NCBI GenBank assembly: GCA_014155875.1
Contig: JACEFZ010002052.1
Span: 62,001-126,000, forward strand
DNA from: Cepaea nemoralis
Taxonomy: Eukaryota; Mollusca; Gastropoda; Stylommatophora; Helicidae
Direction of reading: 5' to 3'
DNA length: 64,000 nt
A program made the translations under genes and the position numbers. Below, in pieces: positions 11,661 to 21,309 of the stretch; position 1 is the stretch's first letter, and every line of letters starts with the position of its first letter. The notes under the pieces are model-generated. The model saw only the letters and a list, made by a program, of their open reading frames with translations, had not been told where the DNA came from and did not search any database.

Positions 11661-12150
11661 CATGTATGGACTACGCTTGAGTTCAAAACGAGCGAGCGGA
11701 AAACAAAATAAAAACAATATGGCTTCTAGTCTGTTGCAAGATATGTGGTATTGAACTTTGACCCGTTGACCATACATCCGGTTCACACAATCCACTGACA
11801 GTCGTCTAACGCGCGTCAGTCGCTCCAAGCTAGGATACAGATTCAGATAAGTACCCTTAATATTGTCATGTAGTGTGTTTCATGTAGTTTTGTGTTTGTG
11901 TTTGTTTGTTCTGTGCTGACGAAGGCTTTGGTCTCAACGTCCAATTTGTTTCTTGTAATCGTGTTTCAGTAAAGCTCACAATCTACTTCTCGTTTTTTGG
12001 TGATTCATTCATTGCCTAGTCAGTTGCAGTGTGTCCGTGTGCGTTGCAATATGTTTTGAAGAAGTTAAATGTCAAATGTCACAAGCAATGATAGCATTAC
12101 ACAAGAGGAAGAATATTCTCTGCAATTTATTTGTGTCAGTGCAGGACAAG
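11660..12150. other. Unassigned region with a hammerhead-like motif at 11916-11942
   Basis: No gene. At 11916 the plus strand reads CTGACGA, then AGGC-TTTG-GTCT (a four-pair stem with one wobble), then CAACGTCC. This resembles a hammerhead core (CUGANGA, stem II, GAAA) in which the GAAA is altered. Downstream sequence contains GTTTCAGTAAAGC. Confidence 0.35.
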
Positions 12151-12154
12151 AAAA

Positions 12155-13425
12155 GCGGTGGGGATTGTAGCTGGCGATTTTCGCTGGGGATTGGAGCTAG
12201 GGATTGTAGCTGGGAATATAGATGGAGATTGATTGTACCTGGAGATTGTAGCTGGAGATTGTAGCTGCGGATTGTAGCTGGAGATTGTAGCTGTGGACTG
12301 TCGCTGGGGATTGGGGCTAGGGATTGTAGCTGGGAACGTAGCTGGGGATTGATTGTAGCTGGGGATTGTAGCTGAGGATTTTAACTGTGGATTGTCGTTA
12401 GGGATCGGAACTAGAGATTTTATCTGGGAATGTAAATGGGGATTGATTGTAGCTGGGGATTGTCGCTAGGGATCGGAGCTAGAGATTGTACCTGGGGATT
12501 GATTATAACTGGGGATTGATTTTAGCTGGGGATTGTAGCATGTGGTTGTAGCTGGAGATTGTATCTGGGGTTTGTAACTGGGGATTGTGGCTGAGGATTG
12601 ATTGTAGCTAGAGATTGCAGCTTAGGATTGATTATACCTGGGGATTGTAGCTGTGATTGTAGCTAGTGATTGTAGCTGGGGATTGTAGCTGGGGATTTAG
12701 CTGGGGATTATAGCTAGGGACTGCAGCTTATGAGTGATTGTAGCTGGGGATTATAGCTTAGGGATTTTAGCTGATGATTGTAGCTGGGGATTGTAGCTAA
12801 GCACTCTAGTTGGGGATTGTAGCTGGGGATTGTAGCTGGGGATTGTAGCTAAGCACTCTAGTTGGGGATTGTAGCTGGGGATTGTAGCTGGGGATTGTAG
12901 CTGAAGATTATGTTGTGGATTGTAACTGTGGATTGTAGCTGTGGATTGTCCCTGGGGATTGGAGAGAGGGAATGTAGCTGGGGATTGATTGTAGCTTGCG
13001 GATTTAGCTAGGGATTGCAGCTGAGGATTGTAGCTGGAGATTGATTGCAGCTGGGGATTATAGATGGGGATAGTAGCTGGGGATTCTCGCTGGGGATTGA
13101 TTGTAACTAGGGACTGCAGCTTAGGATTCTGGGACTGTAGCTGGGTATTGATTGTAGCTGGGGATTGTAGCTGTGGATTGTCCCTGGGGATTAGAGCTAG
13201 TGATTGTAGCTGGGGATTGATTGTAGCTGGGAATTGTAGCTGTGGATTGTCCCTGGGGATTGGAGTTATGGATGTTAGTTGGGAATGCAGCTGTGGATTG
13301 ATTGTAGCTTGGGGATTGTAACTGGGAATTGGAATTAGAGATAGGAGCTGGCGACTGTAACTGAGGATTGGAGCTGGAGATTTGAACTGGTGATTAGAAC
13401 AGGCTACTGGAGTTTTGGGATTGTG
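12155..13425. repeat. Degenerate 13/17-bp minisatellite
   Basis: GGGGATTGTAGCT (13 bp) alternates irregularly with GGGGATTGATTGTAGCT (17 bp) over 1.27 kb, with many substitutions (GGGATTGGAGCTA, TGGATTGTCGCT). Open frames are repeat translations. Confidence 0.95.
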
Positions 13426-13429
13426 TTAT

Positions 13430-13944
13430 GCCACCGCGACTCCACATAATGTACGCTCTCTAAAATCGTCTTTTTACAAAAATGATTTGAACTCATAACT
13501 TCTGCTTGGAACCCCCATATAGCCTACACCTATGAACCAGAATTGCTATACCGTTCTTATTTCTCCAACGTGTTACTGTTTCTCAGATGAAGAAACAGAC
13601 ATGGTCAGTGAGAGTTTCTTTAAAAGCTATGATTTAAAAAAACCTGTTTTGCCAGCACGTGAGAGATTTCACAGGAACTAACTTGAATGTTTACAGGCAG
13701 CCTGTATCATGTCAAAGTAACTTAATTTCTGCATCATTAATCCTCGTGCACCCACTACGAAGTGCCGGATATTAGTTCTGGGAGCCTCAAAGGTGATGTG
13801 AGTTATCTCCCCAATTACCGGAAGTGACGAGAAAATGGTCGGCGCGTCCATGCTTGAGAAAACCACTGATTACAGTTATGGCAAACAATGGGGAATTTAT
13901 GATCTTCCCCATGAAATCCCGTCTCATTTTCTTCAGGTTTGCTG
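13430..13944. other. No recognised feature
   Basis: About 510 bp of ordinary complexity. The short minus-strand frames (62 and 87 codons) show no domain and end in repeat sequence. Confidence 0.4.
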
Positions 13945-14170
13945 AAGCAACAATTAGCGGGTTCAACCCCTACTCCGGTCAGTTGGATTAAAATGTTGAC
14001 TTCTCGTCCTTGACTTGGGGAATGTAAATTACAAGTACCACTGAAGACCGAGTGGGTTCGTCTGATGGCGAGGTACACTGGTAATAAGGAAAGCTAAACC
14101 ACACACAAAAATCAGCCCAGTGCACTAGAAGTTGTAGTACGGGTGTGAACTACGTTTGAGTTCAAAGCGA
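13945..14170 (+). mobile_element. Dispersed repeat / SINE family 2, copy b
   Basis: Begins with GGGTTCAACCCCTACTCCGG (B-box-like), then CAGTTGGATTAAAATGTTGA, and the body TGATGGCGAGGTACACTGGT, AATAAGGAAAGCTAAACC. It aligns with 11480-11660 and 46290-46460. Confidence 0.7.
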
Positions 14171-14214
14171 CGTGGGTGATCCCCAAACAAGTTATTACTC
14201 CAGGGAAGGGTTGT

Positions 14215-14300
14215 TGAGAGGCTATCAAGTTCGCCACAGACTCAGGAGGTAACGAGTTCGAATCCTAGCTTTGAGCTGGGTATTTTACAACAAATTGGGT
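14215..14300 (+). mobile_element. Possible tRNA-like SINE head
   Basis: GAGTTCGAATCC near 14250 fits a B box, preceded by a weak A-box-like GAGGCTATCAAG. The downstream body does not match the other families here. Confidence 0.3.
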
Positions 14301-14836
14301 TTTAAGATGAATCACGCGCCCCCTTGTCTCTTTGTTCGTATGAACGGATAACTTGCCATTTCAGATAAGGGGCTAAAAACTGGAGGTGCATTGACTAGTT
14401 GAAAAGGTTAAAAACTGCAGGTGCCATTGATAAGTTGAGAAATTTAAAAACGGAATAATGGGAAATAAAAGTTTGCCATTTGGCGTGGATCACTGCTAAT
14501 TACATGACGTCTCTAAATGACTAGGTCACTAGGTCTTGTCAACAAGAGTGGGTCACGCTACGACTTGATTTTTAGTAAACCGTGCCACGTGGGGAGGGTC
14601 ACGCTTATCTGCACATGACGTGATCTTCAGTAGGCATTGAAACGTGACGTGGAGGACACTTAGCTGCATGATGTCATCTCTAGTTAACCCTGTCACGTGA
14701 CGTGGAGGACACTTATCTACATGACGTCATCTCTAGTTAACTTTGTCACGTGGCGTGCGTCAACTTATCTACATGACGTCATCTCTTGCAAACCTTGTCA
14801 CGCGGCGTGCTCCACACTTATCTCCAACATAATGTA
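14300..14836. repeat. Low-copy degenerate tandem of CACGTG/TGACGTCAT-containing units
   Basis: From about 14500 to 14830 units of roughly 60 bp repeat the pattern ACATGACGTCATCTCTAG, TAACC, TTGTCACGTGGCGTG, ACTTATCT with divergence; five to six copies. The repeated TGACGTCA is a CRE-like palindrome, probably only because the unit contains it. Confidence 0.6.
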
Positions 14837-15100
14837 TCAGTTGGCGTGCTGATATTTACCCATGACACGATATGAGACTATCAAGATTCTTCTCTCGCTG
14901 TCATCCTCAATATCTGTTGTACTTCTTCCATTAATCTTTCCAGTTGTTACAACATGTTCCAGTTGTGCCTCTGCTCGAAATGTGACTAACATTAAGTTGA
15001 CTGCATCTCTTTGATGTCCATGTCTTTGTGGTTGGGCCTCTGTCAAAACATTTAGATGACTTATTTTGGCTGTTCGCTGTATTTTCTTCTGTAAAGCCAC
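14837..15100 (-). pseudogene. Decayed non-LTR element fragment
   Basis: The minus-strand translation contains LEHVVTTGKINGR and a following D/E/R-rich stretch. This resembles the C-terminal LEHV-TTGK-G-R block of RTE/L1-like LINE ORFs; a better copy of the same motif is at 33100-33345. Short and degraded, with unclear ends. Confidence 0.4.
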
Positions 15101-15106
15101 AGTTCT

Positions 15107-15250
15107 TTCTTCTTCTTCTTCTTCTTCTTCTTCTTCTTCTTCTTCTTCTTCTTCTTCTTCTTCTTCTTCTTCTTCTTCTTCTTCTTCTTCTTCTTCTTCT
15201 TCTTCTGCTGCTGCTGCTGCTGCTGCTCTTCTTCTTCTTCTTCTTCTTCT
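15107..15250. repeat. TTC/TGC trinucleotide tract
   Basis: About 33 TTC, then six or seven TGC, then further TTC. Reads as poly-Lys/Glu, poly-Ser or poly-Leu frames, which are not genes. The purine strand is GAA, a known triplex-forming repeat. Confidence 0.97.
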
Positions 15251-15315
15251 TTCGTCCGAAATGTTGTTTTAGACGTAATTGCGTTGTGCCTAATTACAAC
15301 AGAACAGCAATATTT

Positions 15316-15349
15316 GCACCTTTCGGCCGACACATCCGACTTCTTCGGG
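15316..15349 (-). ncRNA. Hammerhead-ribozyme-like motif, candidate
   Basis: Minus strand: CCGAAGA, a stem GTCGGA-TGTG-TCGGCC with imperfect pairing, then GAAAGGTGC. This fits CUGANGA-stemII-GAAA with one core change and mutated stem pairs. Such motifs are known in Penelope-like elements and small retrozymes. Self-cleavage cannot be judged without folding stems I and III. Confidence 0.35.
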
Positions 15350-15439
15350 CATTTGATGACGTGGGTAAGCTTCCCGAGGAGCCGCAGTTCTGTGGCTTTA
15401 AGTAATTGTTTTCTTTGTTTGAGTCCAGGACTCACAACT

Positions 15440-16150
15440 ATCTCGCGACTTGTAAAACCATCTTAGTGAGAATAATGTTATTAGAAAAGACTTTGTCTGG
15501 AAACTACAAAGCAAAATAAATATAGGAGGACGTAAAAGCCCACGGGGGAAGAGAAAAAGAGACAAATATTATTAACATGCGGAGGATATGCATATATATC
15601 ACATATATGTTGCCAAGTAGCAGGTGCGACATAATGACGTAATTGGAGAAATCAAAGAATCCCAGAACCAAAACGCTAGGAAAATCGAAGGAGATGACGT
15701 GACTACACAGAATCGTCACACGGCAATGTCAATAACAACAAACAGACTGACTTGGGAGATTCATCAAGGCGGCAGCTCATGTTGATTCTGCAACAATAGG
15801 TCGGCTAGATATTGGATTGATGGCGCATCAGTGGCTGAATGAATGCTTGGAAATGGAAGAGAAAATCTATGGAAGCAACACTTATCGTAGCCACGAATAA
15901 ACGCAGAAAACTCAATGTCTGTGAAGCGGCACGAAGGACACTTGGCGGATTGAGAGAAGGATTCCGCGCACACGAACAAGGACATTGTTGATCTTCGAAC
16001 AGTGATGGCTTGCAACATATCATTAATCTTAATTATTGTGTTCTTACTGCCCCACCTGGCAGAACAGGTACAGTAGACAATTAATTATTGTTCTTGTTGA
16101 CACAAGCCTGTACGCTGAGAAATTAAACGGCGTCGTAACTGCTGAAACTT
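15440..16150. other. No recognised feature
   Basis: About 700 bp without a supported gene; the short minus-strand frames show no domain. Confidence 0.4.
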
Positions 16151-16570
16151 AACGGAGTGGACTCAGCCATTTTTGGTTCGTTCGGCTTCGATAACCTGCT
16201 ATTGCTTTTCGAGCCGTGTTTGTTATACAGTTATCGTTTGGAATTGTGTTACACCCCGAGATATCGCATGGCATATGTGATGTACAGACCAAATGGAACC
16301 AGAAGGCGAGGCCGACCATGTAAACGAGGGCAGAGAGAATAACAGTCCATGTGAATCTGGATATAAGAAGCCCATAAACGGGTACTCTCCCGCTGTTCAT
16401 ACTTCACCTCGACACTGCAAGGTGTAAGAGGTACATAATGAGATGAGATGAGGGTAGGGCATGAAGGGAGCTGAATGGAATAGCTAAGGAAAGGGGGGGG
16501 GGGGTATGGAGTGAATCGGTTGAAGGCCTATGCCCCGATGGGGCACGAAGGTCGAGAGGAGAAGAAAATC
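16150..16570 (+). pseudogene. Possible LINE 3' fragments
   Basis: The plus-strand translation near 16260 contains YRPNGTRRRGRPCKRG, resembling the Arg-rich end of LINE ORFs (GRP..RW). Near 16525, GGCCTATGCCCCGATGGGGC resembles a LINE 3' end I recall from molluscs. Both are too short to assign a clade. Confidence 0.35.
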
Positions 16571-16584
16571 GCTCTATGCAATAT

Positions 16585-17127
16585 GCAAGGATTGTTTCTC
16601 TGTCTTTTAATGGCAAGGATTGCTTATCTGTATTTCAATGACAAGAATGGCTTCTCTGTATTTCAATGACAAGGATTGCTTCTCTGTCTTTCAATGACAA
16701 GGATTGCTTCTCTGTCTTTCAATGACAAGGATTGATTCTCTGTATTTCAATGACAAGGATTGCTTCTCTGTCTTTCAATGACAAGGATTGATTCTCTGTC
16801 TTTCAATGACAAGGATTGCTTCTCTGTATTTCAATGACAAGGATTGATTCTCTGTATTTCAATGACAAGGATTGATTCTCTGTCTTTCAATGACAAGGAT
16901 TGCTTTTCTGTCTTTCAATGACAATGATTGCTTCTCTGTCTTTCAATGACAATGATTGCTTCTTTGTCTTTCAATGACAATGATTGCTTCTCTGTCTTTC
17001 AATGACAATGATTGCTTCTCTGTCTTTCAATGACAAGGATTGGTTCTCTGTCTTTCAATGACAAGGATTGATTCTCTGTCTTTCAATGACAATGATTGCT
17101 TCTCTGTCTTTCAATGACAAGGTTCTA
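16585..17127. repeat. 28-bp minisatellite, about 19 copies
   Basis: The unit ATTGCTTCTCTGTCTTTCAA, TGACAAGG repeats with period 28 and a few substitutions (GATT/GCTT, TATTT/TCTTT). No spacers are present. Confidence 0.95.
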
Positions 17128-17129
17128 CT

Positions 17130-17724
17130 GGATAGGACGTAACAGATATTATAAAATACAGTTTTGCTTGCCCTATTCTGTTCTTTAACTCTGCGATACA
17201 TCCCTTTCCTGCTGAAGGTGGTACGCTGGTGCCCTGACTCCGCTGTTCGGTTCGCTAATGTAGTTTGTGTTCTGCTTTTCGGAAACCCCTGACTGGAGCT
17301 ACGGAGTTCGTGCTCCGTGCGATGATTTCGGCAAGCGATTAGCTGCTCAGCGGAGAAAGATTAAGCTGGATTGAAGGAGAAGGGGGAACGGCAGTGCAAT
17401 TAAGTTGATCCTCTCGTTGTTTAACCATTGTTAAGTTATTCGCGGAGTTAGATATTTACAAATCTAAACTTACTCCACATTAAGATAGTTCAATTGGATT
17501 TTACATTTAGGCACGTTCCGTGTCTCTGATTATTGTGTGTCTTTTGTTGCCCACTGCTCCCATGGGAGTATAGGCTGTCAACCAGCTCAGTCCAAGCTCC
17601 AATACCCCAGGCAGCTCTGCTCATGTCCCTCCAAATTTTTCATCTCTGTTTCTACTTCTCTTCTCCGTGAGATTTCAGCTCTTCCTCTATTTCTTCTCCC
17701 CTGTGGGTTCCGGACTTTTCTAAT
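17130..17724. other. Mostly unassigned; SINE family 1 scrap near 17275-17315
   Basis: GAGCTACGGAGTTCGTGCTC matches the body of SINE family 1. The remainder shows no recognised feature. Confidence 0.4.
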
Positions 17725-17930
17725 GATATACTAGTCCGTCTGCCTCGGGCACCGAAGTTTGTTGTTTCGATTCCTGGCCGGATCCTTCGGTTCAGGAGTG
17801 CATTTTTTCGGAGACTCCTGAGGGTCGTCGCTGGATACTACGGAGTTCGTGCTTTGTGCGACGCTTTCCCGCGCTGCGGAAAGAGACTGGCCCATATGGG
17901 ATAAAAACCCGGTGTAATGAAGTCGACCCT
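17725..17930 (+). mobile_element. tRNA-derived SINE, family 1, copy b
   Basis: B-box-like GTTTCGATTCC, then CCTTCGGTTCAGGAGTGCA, GGAGACTCCTGAGGGTCGTC, CTACGGAGTTCGTG and GCCCATATGGGATAAAA, matching copies at 10443, 20515 and 43478. The head is degraded. Confidence 0.7.
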
Positions 17931-17944
17931 GTCGACGTTTAAGC

Positions 17945-18250
17945 GACTTTTTTAATGATACTAGTACCACCTGCTTTCTGTTAGCACAGAATGTTGGGCT
18001 GCGCTCACCACACCAGACACCCCACATTGAGCCACTGGCTTCAGACAGAGGAGCGACATTTGGGGGGGGGGGGGGTGGTGAAGTGTAAGGGAAAAAAAAC
18101 AAGGGGAGGGGGGGTACAAGCCTTACTGGTGCGAGGAAATGCAACCTAAAGACTAACTGTGTCATGGTAGGGCACCCTAAGTCTTGGTTGGTAACTGGTC
18201 TCGGATCGAAGCTGATCCGGCAGCTTCTGCAGCTTGTCTTGTTCCAGTAC
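17945..18250 (-). mobile_element. Dispersed repeat / SINE family 3, copy a
   Basis: On the minus strand: ACAAGCTGCAGAAGCTGCCG, a B-box-like CTTCGATCC, GTCTTTAGGTTGCATTTCC, GCTTGTACC and, near the end, GCTAACAGAAAGCAGGTGGT. The same order occurs on the plus strand at 27425-27705. A G/A-rich expansion at about 18062-18115 interrupts this copy. Confidence 0.7.
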
Positions 18251-18636
18251 GTATTTGTGTTACCTTTCCTCTGGAGTAAACTAGGCAGGCCGAGAGAGGC
18301 AATCATGCCACACGGGCAAAAAAAAAATTGTCTCTACAATTTAGTCCAGGCTTTGTAATATGGGGAGGCATAACTCCATCCCTGGTCCCTACCATGGTTT
18401 GTAGTTATTATGCCTTATTTTGAAGAACATTGTAACAAACTGTCGCGGTGAAGGCGGCAAGGTGCCAGTTGTATAACTGGATATCATTACTGGAATTAAT
18501 ATTAATGAAACTGAGACAATTTCTATGCTTTCTACAATCACTGTATCGATCATTGTGAGCAGTTTAATCTTGTTTACTGTTTTCTTCTGGTCCCTCGCAG
18601 CTAACTTGATATCACGGGTAGTCATTCTCACCCCCT

Positions 18637-18801
<165 letters not shown>

Positions 18802-18839
18802 CATTCTTTCCCCCTTTTCCTGTTTCTATCCTTTCATGT

Positions 18840-19125
18840 GTGTAGTGTGGAAGAACAGAAAACCCACCAAGGATTGGACAGGATCGCGCGACAGGGAGTG
18901 ACCGGAGGATCTGGCCGACACTCAATTCCCCTTAGGAAAGATCAGGCGAACGCATAATAAGGTTGCAACTGGTAACATTAATATTCGGACTCTTCGCTTG
19001 TTGTTGACGGTTAGGACGGAGCACGTAGGAGAATGTCCTGAGTGCAGTGACGTTGGTTTTTGACTCAGCAAAACTCGTCTCTTCTCTTCCTTGCTTCTCC
19101 ACTGTCTTCCATCTCTGTTTTGCTT
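18840..19125. other. No recognised feature
   Basis: Sequence between two CT tracts; no gene signal. Confidence 0.4.
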
Positions 19126-19129
19126 CTTT

Positions 19130-19132
19130 CTT

Positions 19133-19188
<56 letters not shown>

Positions 19189-19192
19189 TCTT

Positions 19193-19225
<33 letters not shown>

Positions 19226-19230
19226 TCCTT
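19130..19230. repeat. CT dinucleotide tract
   Basis: Second pyrimidine tract with occasional TTT interruptions. Confidence 0.97.
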
Positions 19231-19234
19231 CTCT

Positions 19235-19759
19235 CCCACTCTCCGATCGTCTTCATTTTCTCTGCCTTCACTCCCCTTGCTTTCACCCTATCACATTTCC
19301 TCTTAATCCCTTCTCTTCACCAGCCCGCTTCTCCCCATCTCTCTAATTCTCTTTATTTCCCGCAAGAGTGTGAAACGAAAGTCAAATTTAGTGAACTCAC
19401 ACTGCAGCAGTACAATGTCTGTGCCAATTTGTCGTTCACTTCCCGGACAAATGCGAAGTGCCCCCTGGCAACTCTGTGCCACTAAACCAGTTATTGACGA
19501 TTAGCCAGTTCCGCCTCTAAGAAGAAGCCAAAATTGTTCACACTGAGAAATTCAATTCTAGCTTGGGTACACTTGTTTTGGGAAATTGGAGAAGGCACAA
19601 AACAGAATACAGCCGTGTTATCGTATTGGTTAGTCGATTCAGTTGCCTTCGGGGTGGCTCCAGTTCAATATCCTGTTGGGAAGAACTTTTCACCCGACTG
19701 AAGGTATTACAGCAATGCCTCGTTCCTTCGGCAAGTTAGGGATCAGAGAGACGGCCAAA
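19235..19759. other. No recognised feature
   Basis: About 525 bp of ordinary complexity with only short frames. Confidence 0.4.
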
Positions 19760-19920
19760 ATGCACGATTTTTTGCCTGGCTTATTTCGCTGCAACTCGCC
19801 ATGTACATACTGCAGAATTCGCACAACGTAAAGATAAATAATTAGATAAATCCTTCAAGCTGAAATATACACATGTTCGCACAGTAATGTGAATTGTCTA
19901 CCACGGTAATTTTAAACTGA

Positions 19921-20505
19921 CTAACATGTCTTTCTGTTTGCAGAAACTGGCTTGTGTAGATTAATCATTATTGCTTCTGCAAACTTTAACAAGCGAGTAT
20001 TTTGTGTGTTAAACAACACGCGAAAGGCCCTGTCTCAAAACATCACATGGCCGCTTTCCAGCTTTTGCCTAGCAATTGATGAAGTGGGAATATTCCAGTG
20101 TGTCGGCCCTTCTAGTCTTCCATCTCCTGTTTGTAGTATCTTGACGATCCATTGAGGTATGTGTTCAGACAATCTTTTGTTCAACTGCCGCTATGTTATG
20201 CAGATGTAGGTAGAATGGTACCTACATGTGAAGTGGTAAATACAATTGTTTTGGCTCGCCGAGGAACAGGCTATTTTACTGCTGAGTTAGGAATCGGCTT
20301 GGTTCTGTACCTAATGACTGGAGTCGCAGCACAGAATGTTCGGCCTGCTGGTGTAATGAGCCGGTCTTGTAGATGTTGCATTACGTCATCCCCTCGAAAG
20401 GCTGGCTGGATGAATACCTTGTGTCTAGGGACTGGTTTTGGTTTGGGCTGTTGGCAGTGGCGCTTTATAAATCCTGTGGAGTACCCATTCAGGTTTATGG
20501 CATTC
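19921..20505 (-). pseudogene. Penelope-like linker and GIY-YIG endonuclease, partial
   Basis: The minus-strand translation after the SINE has a basic linker (LNGYSTGFIKRH), then a GIY-YIG-like core: CIYHFTC followed by STYIC, where YIG has become YIC. Next come RQLNKRLSEHIPQW and, at the C terminus, FAEAIMINLHKPV and the terminal NRKTC with a stop at 19921-19923. These match the conserved Arg, Glu-His and EA-I blocks of Penelope endonucleases. Several in-frame stops (a TAG before RQLNK, a TGA after GHVMF) show it is dead. Confidence 0.75.
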
Positions 20506-20514
20506 TTCAGAGTT

Positions 20515-20682
20515 ATTTATTTAGGGAGTCTTGTGGCGAAGTGGTCAAGCCGTTTAACTCGGGCTCCGAAGGTTGTGGGTTCGATTTCGGGCCGCGTCCT
20601 TCGGTTCACGAGTTAAATTTTTCGGAGACTCCTGTGAGTCGTCGCTAGAGCTACGGAGTTCGTGCTTTGTGCGACTTTTTTT
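20515..20682 (+). mobile_element. tRNA-derived SINE, family 1, copy c, inserted in the Penelope element
   Basis: A box GTGGCGAAGTGG (about 20533) and B box GGTTCGATTTC (about 20578) give a tRNA-like head; the body has CCTTCGGTTCACGAGT, GGAGACTCCTGTGAGTCGTC and CTACGGAGTTCGTGCTTTGT, ending in a T run. It is bounded by a 9-bp direct repeat TTCAGAGTT (20506-20514 and 20683-20691), read as a target-site duplication. Removing it brings the Penelope RT and linker back together. Confidence 0.85.
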
Positions 20683-20691
20683 TTCAGAGTT

Positions 20692-21240
20692 TCAAATTCC
20701 ACTGTCAGTGTGTCGTGGATGCATATCTTCCTAGCATGGTCAAACAAGGTCCGCACTAAGCCCCGTTTGTACTGGACAGGTGTGAAGCTCTGATAATTTA
20801 AATATTGGCCAGTCCATGTTTCTTTGCGGTACACCGATCTTTGAATTGTGACGTCTGCTCTACGTCTCATTAGAATATCTAGGAACGGCAACGCTTCGTT
20901 GTGTTCGTGTTCCATAGATAAAGAGATGTTTTTATGCGCCATGTTCATTATGGCCTGGAACGGTGTTGCTTGTAGCTCGCCTGTGGTGATAATTAGTATA
21001 TCGTCCACATAACGACGGTAGAAGACCAAGTTGTTAATGTCTGAGGATTTCTTTTCTTCTAAATGTGCCATGAAGATGTCCGCTAGAATAGGACCAAGAG
21101 GACTCCCCATGGCTACTCCGTAGATTTGGTGATATGACTATTAGAAAATTGAATTGTATGTTGGCGGTACATAGTAATAATAGCCTCTCCAGAATAGATG
21201 TTGGTATGTGTGATATAATAAAACGTCCTCACCCTTTCCG
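20692..21240 (-). pseudogene. Penelope-like reverse transcriptase domain, partial
   Basis: The frame ending near 20692 contains VAMGSPLGPILADIFMAHLE-type sequence at its start and YRRYVDDILI with the catalytic YVDD at residues 34-37 from Met21110, both typical of Penelope-like RTs. Upstream, 21240-21115 encodes further RT residues (FSNSHITK) in another frame, so a one-base frameshift lies just before the MGSPLGP block. The N-terminal RT fingers are missing, and the domain ends at the SINE insertion. Confidence 0.8.
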
Positions 21241-21309
21241 AAGCATTGACTCCCTTAAAAATAAACAAACCCTTACAATTACTGTTTAACTGATTCAGTG
21301 CCAAACAAA

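Larger units (their letters stand above)
19760..21240 (-). mobile_element. Penelope-like element, copy 1, 5'-truncated
   Basis: Minus-strand element with a Penelope-type reverse transcriptase followed by a GIY-YIG endonuclease and a 3' UTR of about 160 bp that ends near TTTGCCTGG-type sequence at 19760. The 3' UTR and last codons recur in opposite orientation at 24433-24645, giving a 210-bp inverted repeat. A SINE is inserted between RT and endonuclease (20515-20682). Penelope-like elements use an RT related to telomerase and a GIY-YIG nuclease to integrate. Confidence 0.8.
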
